Below are positions 1-5,927 of a stretch of DNA of 9,366 nucleotides, piece after piece. Position 1 is the first letter of the stretch; each line of letters opens with the position of its first letter. Location: NCBI GenBank assembly GCA_963922935.1, contig CAWUKE010000079.1:1-9366 (forward strand), given 5' to 3'. Both the position numbers and the translations under genes were made by a program. The stretch is from Litorimonas sp963922935 (GTDB lineage Bacteria; Pseudomonadota; Alphaproteobacteria; Caulobacterales; Maricaulaceae). The notes under the pieces were generated by a model. That model was not told where the DNA came from and searched no databases. It saw only the letters and a list, made by a program, of their open reading frames with translations.

Positions 1-19
1 AAAGCGGGTTTCAGGGCGC

Positions 20-1705
20 TCACTCTGCACCTGCCTTGGTCATGTCGAGCGCGCCAAAGTCAGCATCCATCATCTGTTTGACACGCGCATGGTCGTTCAG
101 ACGATCTTCGACGCCAAAGCTGCGCGCGGAGAGGGTGTTGTCGTCCGCTTTCTGCACAGTCGCGGTTGTTGGACAGGTTCCTGTGCTCGCGTAAGAAATC
201 GCCGTAGACAGTAGAGCCTCATTCGGATCGCCTAGCGCTTCGCTAAAGTCATCATCTACTTCGCAGCCGACACTGACCGGACCCGCAGCCCCCGTCATCT
301 CACCGGGCGCGAAGCCATCGTCAAAGTCACCAAAGCCGGCCGCATTCACGCCGCGGAAGTGAAGCGGCGCAAACGTCACGCCGCAGTTTTCCGTCGGGAA
401 CTGGCCTGTGGATTTCCCGCATGTGCGCGTCCCGATCTGAATAACGTCCACACCAATCCCGGCAAGACCGTTCATCACGGCTTCGGACGCCGAGCAAGAG
501 CTAGCCGTTGTCAGGACAAAGACGCGGTTTAGATTGAGCGTTGGCAAAGCCGTACCATTGGCCACAGAGAAGCCAACACCCGTATCAATAAAGGGAATGG
601 GCGAAACGGTCTGACCTGTCACAGGGTTTACGCCGGGTATGCGGCCATTAAATTCCTGCGAGTAGAACACACGGTCCGCGCTATCGCCACCGGCGGACAT
701 ATATCCGATTTGCGCTGCGAGGGCGAGAAGACCACCGCCATTATAACGGAAATCGAGGACAAGCTCGTCAACATTTTCTCCGGACAGTTGCGTGAAAGCA
801 TTCAAGAGCTGCTCCTCACCACTGAAAGGCGAGAAGGTGTGGTAATGGATGTAACCAATCTTCTGACCACCTTGCTCAATCACTTCGACCTTATTCACAG
901 GCTCAATCGTGATGGACTGAGACGTTAGCGTGATGGTTTCACGCGTGCCGTCAGGGCGTTCAATCAGGAAGACATGGTCCTCCCCAACCGCTGACGGGAA
1001 TAAGCCTTCGACAATGACATCGATTTCGGCGTTCGTGTTGCCTGTTTCAAAGCTCACACCATCAATTTCAATGATCTTCGCGCCGCGAGTAAATCCGCCG
1101 GCTTCGGCGTTACTGCCCTCTTGCGTGAAAGAAACGCGCCAATCCCGGGGAAGGGTGTTCGTCTGAATGCGCGCAAATTCCGCGCCATATCCAAAGACGG
1201 GGTCGCCGCTGCGTGTGGCTTCGAAATCTTCCGTGGATTGCGTGAAAGAAAAGCGATCCGTCGGGCGTCCAGCTGGGGACGTCGTTGTCGTCAACAGTTC
1301 GTCGAAATAGACCTGAGGGTCGGTAAAACCGTTCGGGTCGCGGTCTGTGACCTCATCATAATAGAGATAGGTCTCGTTCATCCATGACCGCAACCAGAAC
1401 AGCTCGTGAAGCAGCTCGCCCTGCTGATCAGGCCGCGCATTGCCGTCTGGGTCTGTATCCGTGCGAACAACCGCACAATAATCTTTAAACGTCGTCGACG
1501 CGGGAAACTCGCCAGAAACGAAATTCGGAATTGCCGGTGCCGATGGTGGGGGAGGCGGCGGTGGCGGCGGTGGCGGAGGAGGAGGGGACACAGTGACGGG
1601 CGGTGTGACGGTCGATCCGCCCCCTCCGCCGCCGCCGCCGCAAGCGGCGAGGATCGGGATAGAACTCGTGAGTAAAAGCGCGGTAGCGAAAGTACGAATA
1701 TGCAT
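20..1705 (-). CDS. S41 family serine peptidase, lipoprotein, with PDZ-like region
   Basis: Predicted envelope-anchored serine protease of the S41 (C-terminal processing peptidase-like) family; the substrate is unknown. I chose the ATG at 1705 (561 residues) because a lipoprotein signal peptide starts there directly and ends in the lipobox L19-A-A-C22. An in-frame ATG at 1762 would add 19 residues before it. Gly follows the lipid Cys, so outer-membrane sorting is expected. Eight Gly (23-30) and fourteen consecutive Pro (41-54) form a spacer. An S41 N-terminal helical region spans about 98-160, a PDZ-like region about 170-262, and the peptidase core follows, with LDFRYNGGG at 317-325, SCSASEAV holding the likely nucleophile Ser405, and TCGK holding the likely general base Lys431. 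The TCGK...NCG...GVNAAGFGD pattern marks a known cysteine-containing S41 subgroup. It lies downstream of carD in the same direction, but a terminator separates the two. Family assignment is secure; role is not. Confidence 0.93.
   Translation of the reverse strand: MHIRTFATALLLTSSIPILAACGGGGGGGGSTVTPPVTVSPPPPPPPPPPPPPPSAPAIPNFVSGEFPASTTFKDYCAVVRTDTDPDGNARPDQQGELLHELFWLRSWMNETYLYYDEVTDRDPNGFTDPQVYFDELLTTTTSPAGRPTDRFSFTQSTEDFEATRSGDPVFGYGAEFARIQTNTLPRDWRVSFTQEGSNAEAGGFTRGAKIIEIDGVSFETGNTNAEIDVIVEGLFPSAVGEDHVFLIERPDGTRETITLTSQSITIEPVNKVEVIEQGGQKIGYIHYHTFSPFSGEEQLLNAFTQLSGENVDELVLDFRYNGGGLLALAAQIGYMSAGGDSADRVFYSQEFNGRIPGVNPVTGQTVSPIPFIDTGVGFSVANGTALPTLNLNRVFVLTTASSCSASEAVMNGLAGIGVDVIQIGTRTCGKSTGQFPTENCGVTFAPLHFRGVNAAGFGDFDDGFAPGEMTGAAGPVSVGCEVDDDFSEALGDPNEALLSTAISYASTGTCPTTATVQKADDNTLSARSFGVEDRLNDHARVKQMMDADFGALDMTKAGAE
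1544..1585 (-). repeat. Poly-proline codon tract in the S41 gene
   Basis: Fourteen consecutive proline codons on the minus strand, written with a mixture of CCT, CCG, CCA and CCC. The plus strand is a G-rich run with many GG, GGG and GGGGG blocks. At the protein level it is a stiff spacer between the lipid anchor and the protease domain. Runs of this length normally need elongation factor P to be translated efficiently. Confidence 0.95.
1616..1639 (-). repeat. Poly-glycine codon tract directly after the lipobox Cys
   Basis: Eight consecutive glycine codons, four of them an uninterrupted GGC array at 1628-1639, immediately after the Cys codon at 1640-1642. It gives the lipoprotein a flexible start. 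The GGC array could slip during replication, but any loss or gain of whole codons would keep the frame. Confidence 0.95.
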
Positions 1706-1740
1706 GTAGAACCCAAATGTTGACGTGCCCCAACGAACCG

Positions 1741-1770
1741 ACCCTATGAAAGGCGGCGGCATAACGTCAA
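1741..1770 (-). promoter_or_regulatory. Candidate promoter for the S41 lipoprotein gene
   Basis: On the minus strand TTGACG (1765-1770) matches the -35 consensus well, and TAGGGT (1741-1746) lies 18 bases downstream as a poor -10. If real, transcription would begin near 1733, which would exclude the ATG at 1762 and support the start at 1705. The weak -10 keeps confidence low. Confidence 0.25.
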
Positions 1771-1797
1771 GTTAACCGCGCAGGGCAAGCCGTCACA

Positions 1798-1835
1798 GTT
1801 TAGTGAGGCTTTTTGCAGGGTTTAGTGGCTTTTGC
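1798..1835. repeat. Imperfect direct repeat upstream of the S41 gene
   Basis: GTTTAGTGAGGCTTTTTGC (1798-1816) is followed by GTTTAGTGGCTTTTGC (1820-1835). The copies differ by an inserted AG and one extra T. They start 22 bases apart, about two helical turns, so both copies would lie on the same DNA face. They lie between the carD terminator and the candidate S41 promoter, where an activator could bind. No regulator is known to me for this motif. Confidence 0.55.
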
Positions 1836-1856
1836 CCGCTGGGAGAGTTCGGGCGC

Positions 1857-1887
1857 AAAGAAAAAGGCGCCGGTGTCCCGACGCCTT
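1857..1887 (-). terminator. Intrinsic terminator of carD
   Basis: On the minus strand AAGGCGTCGG and CCGGCGCCTT form a 10-bp stem (one T-G wobble) around a GACA loop at 1864-1887, followed by TTTTTCTTT. The hairpin begins 26 bases after the carD stop codon. It should end carD transcription and isolate the S41 gene downstream. Confidence 0.9.
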
Positions 1888-1913
1888 ATTGTGTCCGACC
1901 GTAAAAGCGGCGT

Positions 1914-2531
1914 TTATGCTGCGGCTTCGTCCTCAGAATTATCATTATCTTCCGCCTCTTTCGCGGCTTTTGCGGCCTGGCGTGAGCGGGCTTTGGTTAG
2001 CGTGTCGATCATTTCGTCCATGGCGACGTCGGTGCTGACCTTTTTGATCGCAGAGACTTCCCGCATCATGCGGTCCAGCGCGCGCTCATAGAGCTGACGC
2101 TCAGAATAGGACTGCTCGGGCTGGGCGTCTGTGCGGTGCAGATCACGAACGACTTCGGCAACCAGAATCAGGTCGCCGGAATTGATCTTGGCTTCATATT
2201 CCTGCGCCCGGCGGGACCACATGGTCCGCTTGATCCGCGCCTTGCCTTTCAAGGTCGTGAAGGCATCTTTGAGGATCAATTCATTAGACAGGGCGCGCAT
2301 GCCGGATGTCCCCGCTTTGGCGGTCGGAACGCGCAGGGTCATCTTGTCCTGCTCGAACTTCACAACATAGACTTCGATGTCAAAGCCCGCGATGACTTCC
2401 TGTTCAATCGCAATCACTTCGCCGACCCCGTGCGCCGGGTAGATCACATGTTGGCCGACCTTGAAGGTGACTTTTTTGGACGCAGATTTCTTGCCGCCGG
2501 ACTTGCGCCCGGACGATTTAGCTGTTGCCAT
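1914..2531 (-). CDS. carD: CarD/CdnL family transcription regulator
   Basis: CarD/CdnL proteins bind the RNA polymerase beta subunit and stabilise open complexes, notably at rRNA and other growth promoters. This 205-residue protein has a Lys/Ser-rich basic tail (1-20), then the polymerase-interacting Tudor-like domain (about 21-85, starting VTFKVGQHVIYPAHGVGEV), then a helical DNA-contacting domain (about 90-180) containing Trp105 in MWSRRAQEYE, the position of the minor-groove wedge Trp in characterised CarD proteins. An acidic tail ends in DEAAA; the Caulobacter homologue is a ClpXP substrate recognised by its C-terminal alanines. It is longer than the usual 155-170 residues because of the two tails. 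AAGGCG at 2540-2545, 8 bases before the ATG, supports the start. It is transcribed divergently from tlyA and has its own terminator. Confidence 0.95.
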   Translation of the reverse strand: MATAKSSGRKSGGKKSASKKVTFKVGQHVIYPAHGVGEVIAIEQEVIAGFDIEVYVVKFEQDKMTLRVPTAKAGTSGMRALSNELILKDAFTTLKGKARIKRTMWSRRAQEYEAKINSGDLILVAEVVRDLHRTDAQPEQSYSERQLYERALDRMMREVSAIKKVSTDVAMDEMIDTLTKARSRQAAKAAKEAEDNDNSEDEAAA

Positions 2532-2606
2532 GGATGTTTCGCCTTATTTTTGTTTTTGCGCGCCTCTATTCAACACAGGGGCGTAAAACAGTTTCCCTTC
2601 TAGCAC

Positions 2607-2641
2607 ACAACGCGTGCGCCGAGAGACTGGCCACGCGTTGT
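2607..2641 (-). repeat. Long hairpin in the predicted carD mRNA leader
   Basis: ACAACGCGTG (2607-2616) and CACGCGTTGT (2632-2641) are perfect 10-base inverted arms. Past one bulged C the stem continues with GCC/GGC, giving 13 pairs around an 8-base loop. No T-run follows on either strand, so it is not a terminator. Each arm also holds the palindrome ACGCGT. If the -10 at 2652-2657 is used, the hairpin starts about 5 bases into the carD transcript. It could protect the mRNA 5' end, or the arms could be a paired protein-binding site. Confidence 0.75.
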
Positions 2642-2651
2642 TCATGACAAT

Positions 2652-2660
2652 AGTATAACA
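2652..2660 (-). promoter_or_regulatory. carD: Candidate extended -10 promoter for carD
   Basis: The minus strand reads TGTTATACT: a five-of-six match to TATAAT preceded by the extended -10 element TGn. The -35 position 17 bases upstream (TCGCTT) is poor, which is typical for extended -10 promoters. It predicts transcription from about 2645 and a leader of about 114 bases that begins with the hairpin at 2607-2641. Confidence 0.45.
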
Positions 2661-2702
2661 CATTTTTCGACAAAAAGCGACTCCGCAAGAATAGTCGTTA
2701 TT

Positions 2703-2708
2703 TATATT
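2703..2708 (+). promoter_or_regulatory. tlyA: Candidate -10 element for tlyA
   Basis: TATATT (five of six to consensus) in a locally AT-rich stretch, 36 bases before the tlyA ATG. I see no convincing -35 at 16-18 bases upstream. A GACTC (GANTC) site lies at 2679-2683, near where the -35 would be. Confidence 0.25.
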
Positions 2709-2744
2709 GCTTTTCAGAGGCTTACGGTTCAGCCATGACAGGCT

Positions 2745-3464
2745 ATGCGCGCCGATCAATATCTTGTCCAGAAAGGCTATTTCTCCAGTCGCGCCCGCGC
2801 GCAGGCCGCAATCAAAGCCGGTCTTGTGACCGTAAATGGTCGCGTTTTGAAAAAAGCCTCTGCCGTCATTCCGGACGGCGCCGCTATAAAAGCGGACCAG
2901 CCCCACCCTTATGTCAGTCGGGGCGGATTGAAGTTGGCTCATGCTCTGCAAGCCTTTGATATTGGCGTCAAAGATCGCATCTGCCTTGACGTGGGGAGTT
3001 CCACAGGCGGATTTACCGATGTGCTGCTTCGCGCAGGGGCGGCCAAAGTTTATGCCGTCGATGTCGGGCGGGATCAGCTAGACCCAAGCCTCCGGTCTCA
3101 CCCGCGCGTCGTGTCGATGGAAGGTCAGGATGCGCGGGCACTCCACAGCGCTATGTTCGACCCTATTCCGGACCTGCTCGTTTGTGATGCCAGCTTCATC
3201 TCCATCACGAAGCTCCTCGGTCCAGCCATGGAGTTTACGCAAGAGGCTGTCCTTCTCTTCAAGCCGCAATTTGAGGTCGGACGCGAGAATATCGGCAAAG
3301 GCGGGATTGTGAGGGGCGGCGTCGACGCTGCGGAGGATCAGGTGAAGCGCTGGATCGCAGATCAAGGCTGGCGCGTTATCGCGACGACGGACAGCCCGAT
3401 CGAAGGGGGATCTGGCAACCGCGAATATCTCTGGCATGCGCGCCGTTATGGATCTTCGCTTTGA
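2745..3464 (+). CDS. tlyA: TlyA family rRNA (cytidine-2'-O)-methyltransferase
   Basis: TlyA methylates the ribose 2'-oxygen of cytidine in 23S rRNA (C1920 in E. coli numbering) and, in the longer type, also of 16S rRNA (C1409), using S-adenosylmethionine. The 239-residue protein has an N-terminal S4 RNA-binding domain (about 2-60) and an FtsJ-like Rossmann methyltransferase domain. The cofactor motif is LDVGSSTGGFTD (81-92). The expected K-D-K-E catalytic set fits Lys63 (SRGGLK), Asp148 (VCDASF), Lys173 (FKPQFE) and Glu227 (NREYL). The compact N-terminus resembles the shorter type I proteins, which suggests 23S-only activity; that is an inference. The start is forced: a TGA lies in frame at 2736-2738. 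The Shine-Dalgarno sequence (ACAGG, 2 bases away) is weak. Older annotations call this family hemolysin A. Confidence 0.93.
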   Translation: MRADQYLVQKGYFSSRARAQAAIKAGLVTVNGRVLKKASAVIPDGAAIKADQPHPYVSRGGLKLAHALQAFDIGVKDRICLDVGSSTGGFTDVLLRAGAAKVYAVDVGRDQLDPSLRSHPRVVSMEGQDARALHSAMFDPIPDLLVCDASFISITKLLGPAMEFTQEAVLLFKPQFEVGRENIGKGGIVRGGVDAAEDQVKRWIADQGWRVIATTDSPIEGGSGNREYLWHARRYGSSL

Positions 3465-3613
3465 CCTTGACCTAACGCCATCAGCCCGAGCGCGCCGAAA
3501 GCAATGAGCAGGCTAAACCAATCCAGACCTCCACCGGCTAGATAACGCTGCACCGATAATCCGATCAGCAGAAGCGCCAGAGCGAGAAGGGCAAGTTTGA
3601 ACCAGCGGGACAT
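3446..3613 (-). CDS. Small two-helix membrane protein, 55 residues, unknown function
   Basis: An unrecognised 55-residue protein with an ATG start at 3611-3613 and a TAA stop at 3446-3448. It begins MSRWFKLALL, a short positively charged lead into a hydrophobic helix (about 5-20). A loop with QRYLAGGG follows, then a second hydrophobic stretch starting DWFSLL (about 31-48), and a polar tail ending QSEDP. The predicted topology is two membrane-spanning helices in a hairpin. The best evidence that it is a gene is the very strong ribosome binding site (AGAGGGGG, ending 3 bases before the ATG) plus clear membrane-protein composition in an otherwise gene-free gap. It converges on tlyA, and the two coding ends overlap by 19 bases. 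It has the look of a lineage-specific inner-membrane protein; no function can be given. Confidence 0.75.
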   Translation of the reverse strand: MSRWFKLALLALALLLIGLSVQRYLAGGGLDWFSLLIAFGALGLMALGQGQSEDP

Positions 3614-3616
3614 AGA

Positions 3617-3624
3617 CCCCCTCT
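3617..3624 (-). promoter_or_regulatory. Strong ribosome binding site of the 55-residue gene
   Basis: The minus strand reads AGAGGGGGTCTATG. GAGG lies 6 bases before the ATG at 3613, which is ideal spacing. It is the strongest Shine-Dalgarno match I see in the window and decides both the reality and the start of the small gene. Confidence 0.8.
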
Positions 3625-3649
3625 AACGTTATGATAGACCGCAGACAAA

Positions 3650-3675
3650 CCGCGCCCGCCGCTTGAAGGGCGCGG
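3650..3675. repeat. GC-rich inverted repeat between the 55-residue gene and aspS
   Basis: CCGCGCCC (3650-3657) and GGGCGCGG (3668-3675) are perfect 8-base arms around a 10-base loop. There is no T-run on the plus strand; on the minus strand TTTGTCT follows the stem. It lies in the divergent region, 44 bases before the aspS start, so it may be a leader hairpin or an operator. The rest of this spacer shows no convincing promoter to me. Confidence 0.5.
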
Positions 3676-3719
3676 GCCTGCGCGTTATGGGCGCGCGATC
3701 ATTTTGACCGGATTCTATC

Positions 3720-5564
3720 ATGCATGAATTTCGTAGCCATACTTGTAACGCTTTGCGCGCCTCGGACGTGGGCGAAACGGCCCGCCTGTCCGGCTGGGTC
3801 CACCGTAAGCGGGAGCACGCCAATGCGCTATTCATTGATCTGCGCGATCACTACGGCCTGACGCAAGTCGTCGTCTATCCGAACGTCGACTTCTACGAAG
3901 CCGCCAAGCGCGTGCCGTCAGAAAGTGTGATTACCGTGACCGGCGAAGTGCTGGCCCGAGACCCAGAAGCCGTAAATGCCGAAATCGCGACAGGTGAGAT
4001 TGAGTTGCGTGTGGCGGAGTTCCACATTGAAAGTGCCGCTGATCCACTGCCGCTGCCGGTCTTTGGCGAGCCGGACTACCCTGAAGATATCCGCCTGACG
4101 CACCGCTATCTCGATCTGCGTCGGGAGACATTGCACAAGAACATTATCCTGCGCGGCCAAGTGATCAATTCCTTACGCCGCCGCATGATCGAACAGGGCT
4201 TTACAGAGTTTCAGACGCCGATCCTGACGGCGTCTTCACCAGAAGGCGCGCGCGACTTCCTCGTCCCAAGCCGCCTCAACCCCGGTAAATTCTACGCCCT
4301 GCCGCAAGCGCCGCAGCAGTTTAAACAGCTGCTCATGGTGGCGGGCTTTGATCGCTATTTCCAGATCGCGCCCTGCTTCCGCGACGAAGATGCGCGCGCC
4401 GACCGCTCTCCGGGGGAGTTCTACCAGCTCGATATCGAGATGAGCTTCGTCACCCAAGAAGACGTCTTCAACGCGATTGAGCCCGTCATGGCCGGTGTGT
4501 TTGAAGAGTTCGCAGACGGCCGCGCGGTCGAAACGCCGTTCCCGCGCATTCCTTACAAAGAGGCGATGACGAAATACGGCTCCGACAAGCCGGACCTGCG
4601 TAACCCGCTGGAACTGATCGACGTCTCTGACTTCTTCATGGATGAGAGCAAGACAGGCTTTGGTATCTTCGCCAAGATCACAAAAGGCGGCGGCAAGGTC
4701 ATTGCGGTCCCAGCCCCTGGTGCGACGGACAGCCAGTCTCGCAAATTCTTCGACGAGATGGATAAATGGGCGAAGAAGGAAATGCAGGCCCCAGGACTCG
4801 GCTATGCCCGCTTGCGGGAAGATGGCGGCGTGACCGTTAGCCAAGACCCGGTTTTGAAAAACTTCGATGCCGACCATCTCGTGGATTTCCTCAAGGCCAC
4901 GGGCCTGAAGGCCGGCGATGGCGTCTTCTTCTCAGCGGGAAAAAAGGGCGACGCCTACAAACTCGCAGGGGCCGCCCGCGACCGTGTGGGGGCGAATCTC
5001 GGCCTGATCGAAGAGGGCGTGTTTAAGTTTTGCTGGATTGTCGACTTCCCCATGTATGAGTGGGACGAAGACGCCAAAAAGGTCGAGTTTTCCCACAACC
5101 CCTTCTCCATGCCGCAAGGCGGGATGGCCGCGCTCGAGGCTGCCGATACGGAAGAGAAGCAGCTCGACCTGTTGGCCTATCAGTACGACATTGTCTGCAA
5201 CGGCGTGGAGCTGTCGTCCGGCGCGATCCGGAACCACAAGCCGGAAATCATGTATAAAGCGTTTGAGTTGGCGGGCTATGACAAGTCTGTGGTCGACACA
5301 GAATTTGCCGGCATGATCAATGCGTTCAAATATGGTGCGCCACCGCATGGCGGAATCGCGCCCGGTGTGGACCGGATTGTTATGCTGCTGGCGGGCACAA
5401 ACACGATCCGCGATGTGATCCTGTTCCCAATGAACGGCAATGCGCAAGACCTGATGATGAAAGCGCCCGCCGAAGTCTCGCCTGAGCAGCTGCGCGAGCT
5501 CAACATCCGCCTCTCAGAGGACGCGAAAAAAGCGCTCGCCGAAGAGAAAGAGGCCCAAGGCTAG
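3720..5564 (+). CDS. aspS: Aspartyl-tRNA synthetase (probably non-discriminating)
   Basis: Class II aminoacyl-tRNA synthetase charging tRNA-Asp in the cytoplasm. The full 614 residues match bacterial AspRS in size. An N-terminal OB-fold anticodon-binding domain (about 1-105) is followed by the catalytic core: motif 2 is FRDEDARADRSPGEFYQ (220-236) and motif 3 is GGIAPGVDRIVMLL (544-557). A bacterial GAD insertion lies at about 300-430. SSGAIRNHKPEIM (499-511) is the alphaproteobacterial form. The anticodon loop reads RKREHANALF, where relatives usually have RKRDHGG. His33 sits where characterised non-discriminating enzymes carry His rather than Leu, so it probably also makes Asp-tRNA-Asn for GatCAB conversion. 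The ATG at 3720 matches the family's usual N-terminus (HTCNALRASDVG), though I see no clear Shine-Dalgarno. A GATTC site lies at 3711-3715. Confidence 0.97.
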   Translation: MHEFRSHTCNALRASDVGETARLSGWVHRKREHANALFIDLRDHYGLTQVVVYPNVDFYEAAKRVPSESVITVTGEVLARDPEAVNAEIATGEIELRVAEFHIESAADPLPLPVFGEPDYPEDIRLTHRYLDLRRETLHKNIILRGQVINSLRRRMIEQGFTEFQTPILTASSPEGARDFLVPSRLNPGKFYALPQAPQQFKQLLMVAGFDRYFQIAPCFRDEDARADRSPGEFYQLDIEMSFVTQEDVFNAIEPVMAGVFEEFADGRAVETPFPRIPYKEAMTKYGSDKPDLRNPLELIDVSDFFMDESKTGFGIFAKITKGGGKVIAVPAPGATDSQSRKFFDEMDKWAKKEMQAPGLGYARLREDGGVTVSQDPVLKNFDADHLVDFLKATGLKAGDGVFFSAGKKGDAYKLAGAARDRVGANLGLIEEGVFKFCWIVDFPMYEWDEDAKKVEFSHNPFSMPQGGMAALEAADTEEKQLDLLAYQYDIVCNGVELSSGAIRNHKPEIMYKAFELAGYDKSVVDTEFAGMINAFKYGAPPHGGIAPGVDRIVMLLAGTNTIRDVILFPMNGNAQDLMMKAPAEVSPEQLRELNIRLSEDAKKALAEEKEAQG

Positions 5565-5582
5565 ATTGGGGACAGCGAGGCT

Positions 5583-5918
5583 ATGTCAAATATGACGGCG
5601 TGGCTGACCCTCATCTGCGCAGGGTTGTTTGAAATCGGCTGGCCGCTTGGCTTTAAGATTTCGCAGATGCAGGGCCGTTTTGCCTTTGGTATCACCATGG
5701 CCGTCATCTGCATGGCCATTAGCGGCTACCTGCTGTGGACGGCGCAAAAGACGATCCCTATCGGCACCGCCTATGCTGTCTGGACAGGGATCGGCGCGGC
5801 CGGGACATTTGCTATCGGCGTCGCCTTCTTCGGCGATGCATCCAGCCTGATGCGCTGGTTCTGTGTGGCGTTGATTATTGCGGGCGTGGCGGGTTTGAAG
5901 CTGGCGAGCCCCGCCTAA
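5583..5918 (+). CDS. sugE: SMR family exporter, SugE/Gdx type
   Basis: Small multidrug resistance family transporter in the inner membrane: 111 residues, four hydrophobic helices, working as an antiparallel dimer that exchanges protons for substrate. The essential acidic residue is Glu17 in AGLFEIGW. GTAYAVWTGIGA and the terminal GLKL place it in the SugE/Gdx branch, whose main known substrate is guanidinium, rather than with EmrE. Of the residues reported to mark Gdx proteins, Gly14, Trp20, Met44, Ala65 and Lys106 fit, but the Ala after the Trp is Pro21. Only one SMR gene is present, so a homodimer is expected. It starts 18 bases after aspS, probably in the same transcript, leaving no room for a guanidine riboswitch. 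GAGG at 5577-5580 is 2 bases from this ATG and 11 from the in-frame ATG at 5592, so either start is possible; the later one gives the more usual length. Confidence 0.92.
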   Translation: MSNMTAWLTLICAGLFEIGWPLGFKISQMQGRFAFGITMAVICMAISGYLLWTAQKTIPIGTAYAVWTGIGAAGTFAIGVAFFGDASSLMRWFCVALIIAGVAGLKLASPA

Positions 5919-5927
5919 ATCCAGACT

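Noticed and set aside
1771..1777. GTTAACC as a CtrA half-site upstream of the S41 gene
   Set aside because: The second TTAA at the required 7-base spacing is missing.
2136..2603. Plus-strand open frame of 155 codons
   Set aside because: Antisense to carD, which is a clear family member; it also runs through the carD start and leader.
2544..2951. Minus-strand open frame of 135 codons spanning the carD-tlyA spacer
   Set aside because: It would start inside tlyA and cross the carD promoter and leader; no domain, and composition is not protein-like.
2735..2959. Plus-strand ATG just before tlyA, in another frame, possible upstream peptide
   Set aside because: It overlaps the tlyA S4 domain for over 200 bases and has an Arg/Ser-rich shadow composition.
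3663..3690. TTGAAG and TTATGG, 16 bases apart, as an aspS promoter
   Set aside because: The -10 matches poorly, and the -35 sits within the loop and arm of the GC-rich inverted repeat.
4236..4877. Long open frame of 213 codons on the minus strand
   Set aside because: It lies wholly inside aspS in the opposite direction, has no recognisable domain, and comes from codon bias of the real gene.
4932..5447. Open frame of 171 codons on the minus strand
   Set aside because: Antisense shadow of aspS with no family resemblance.
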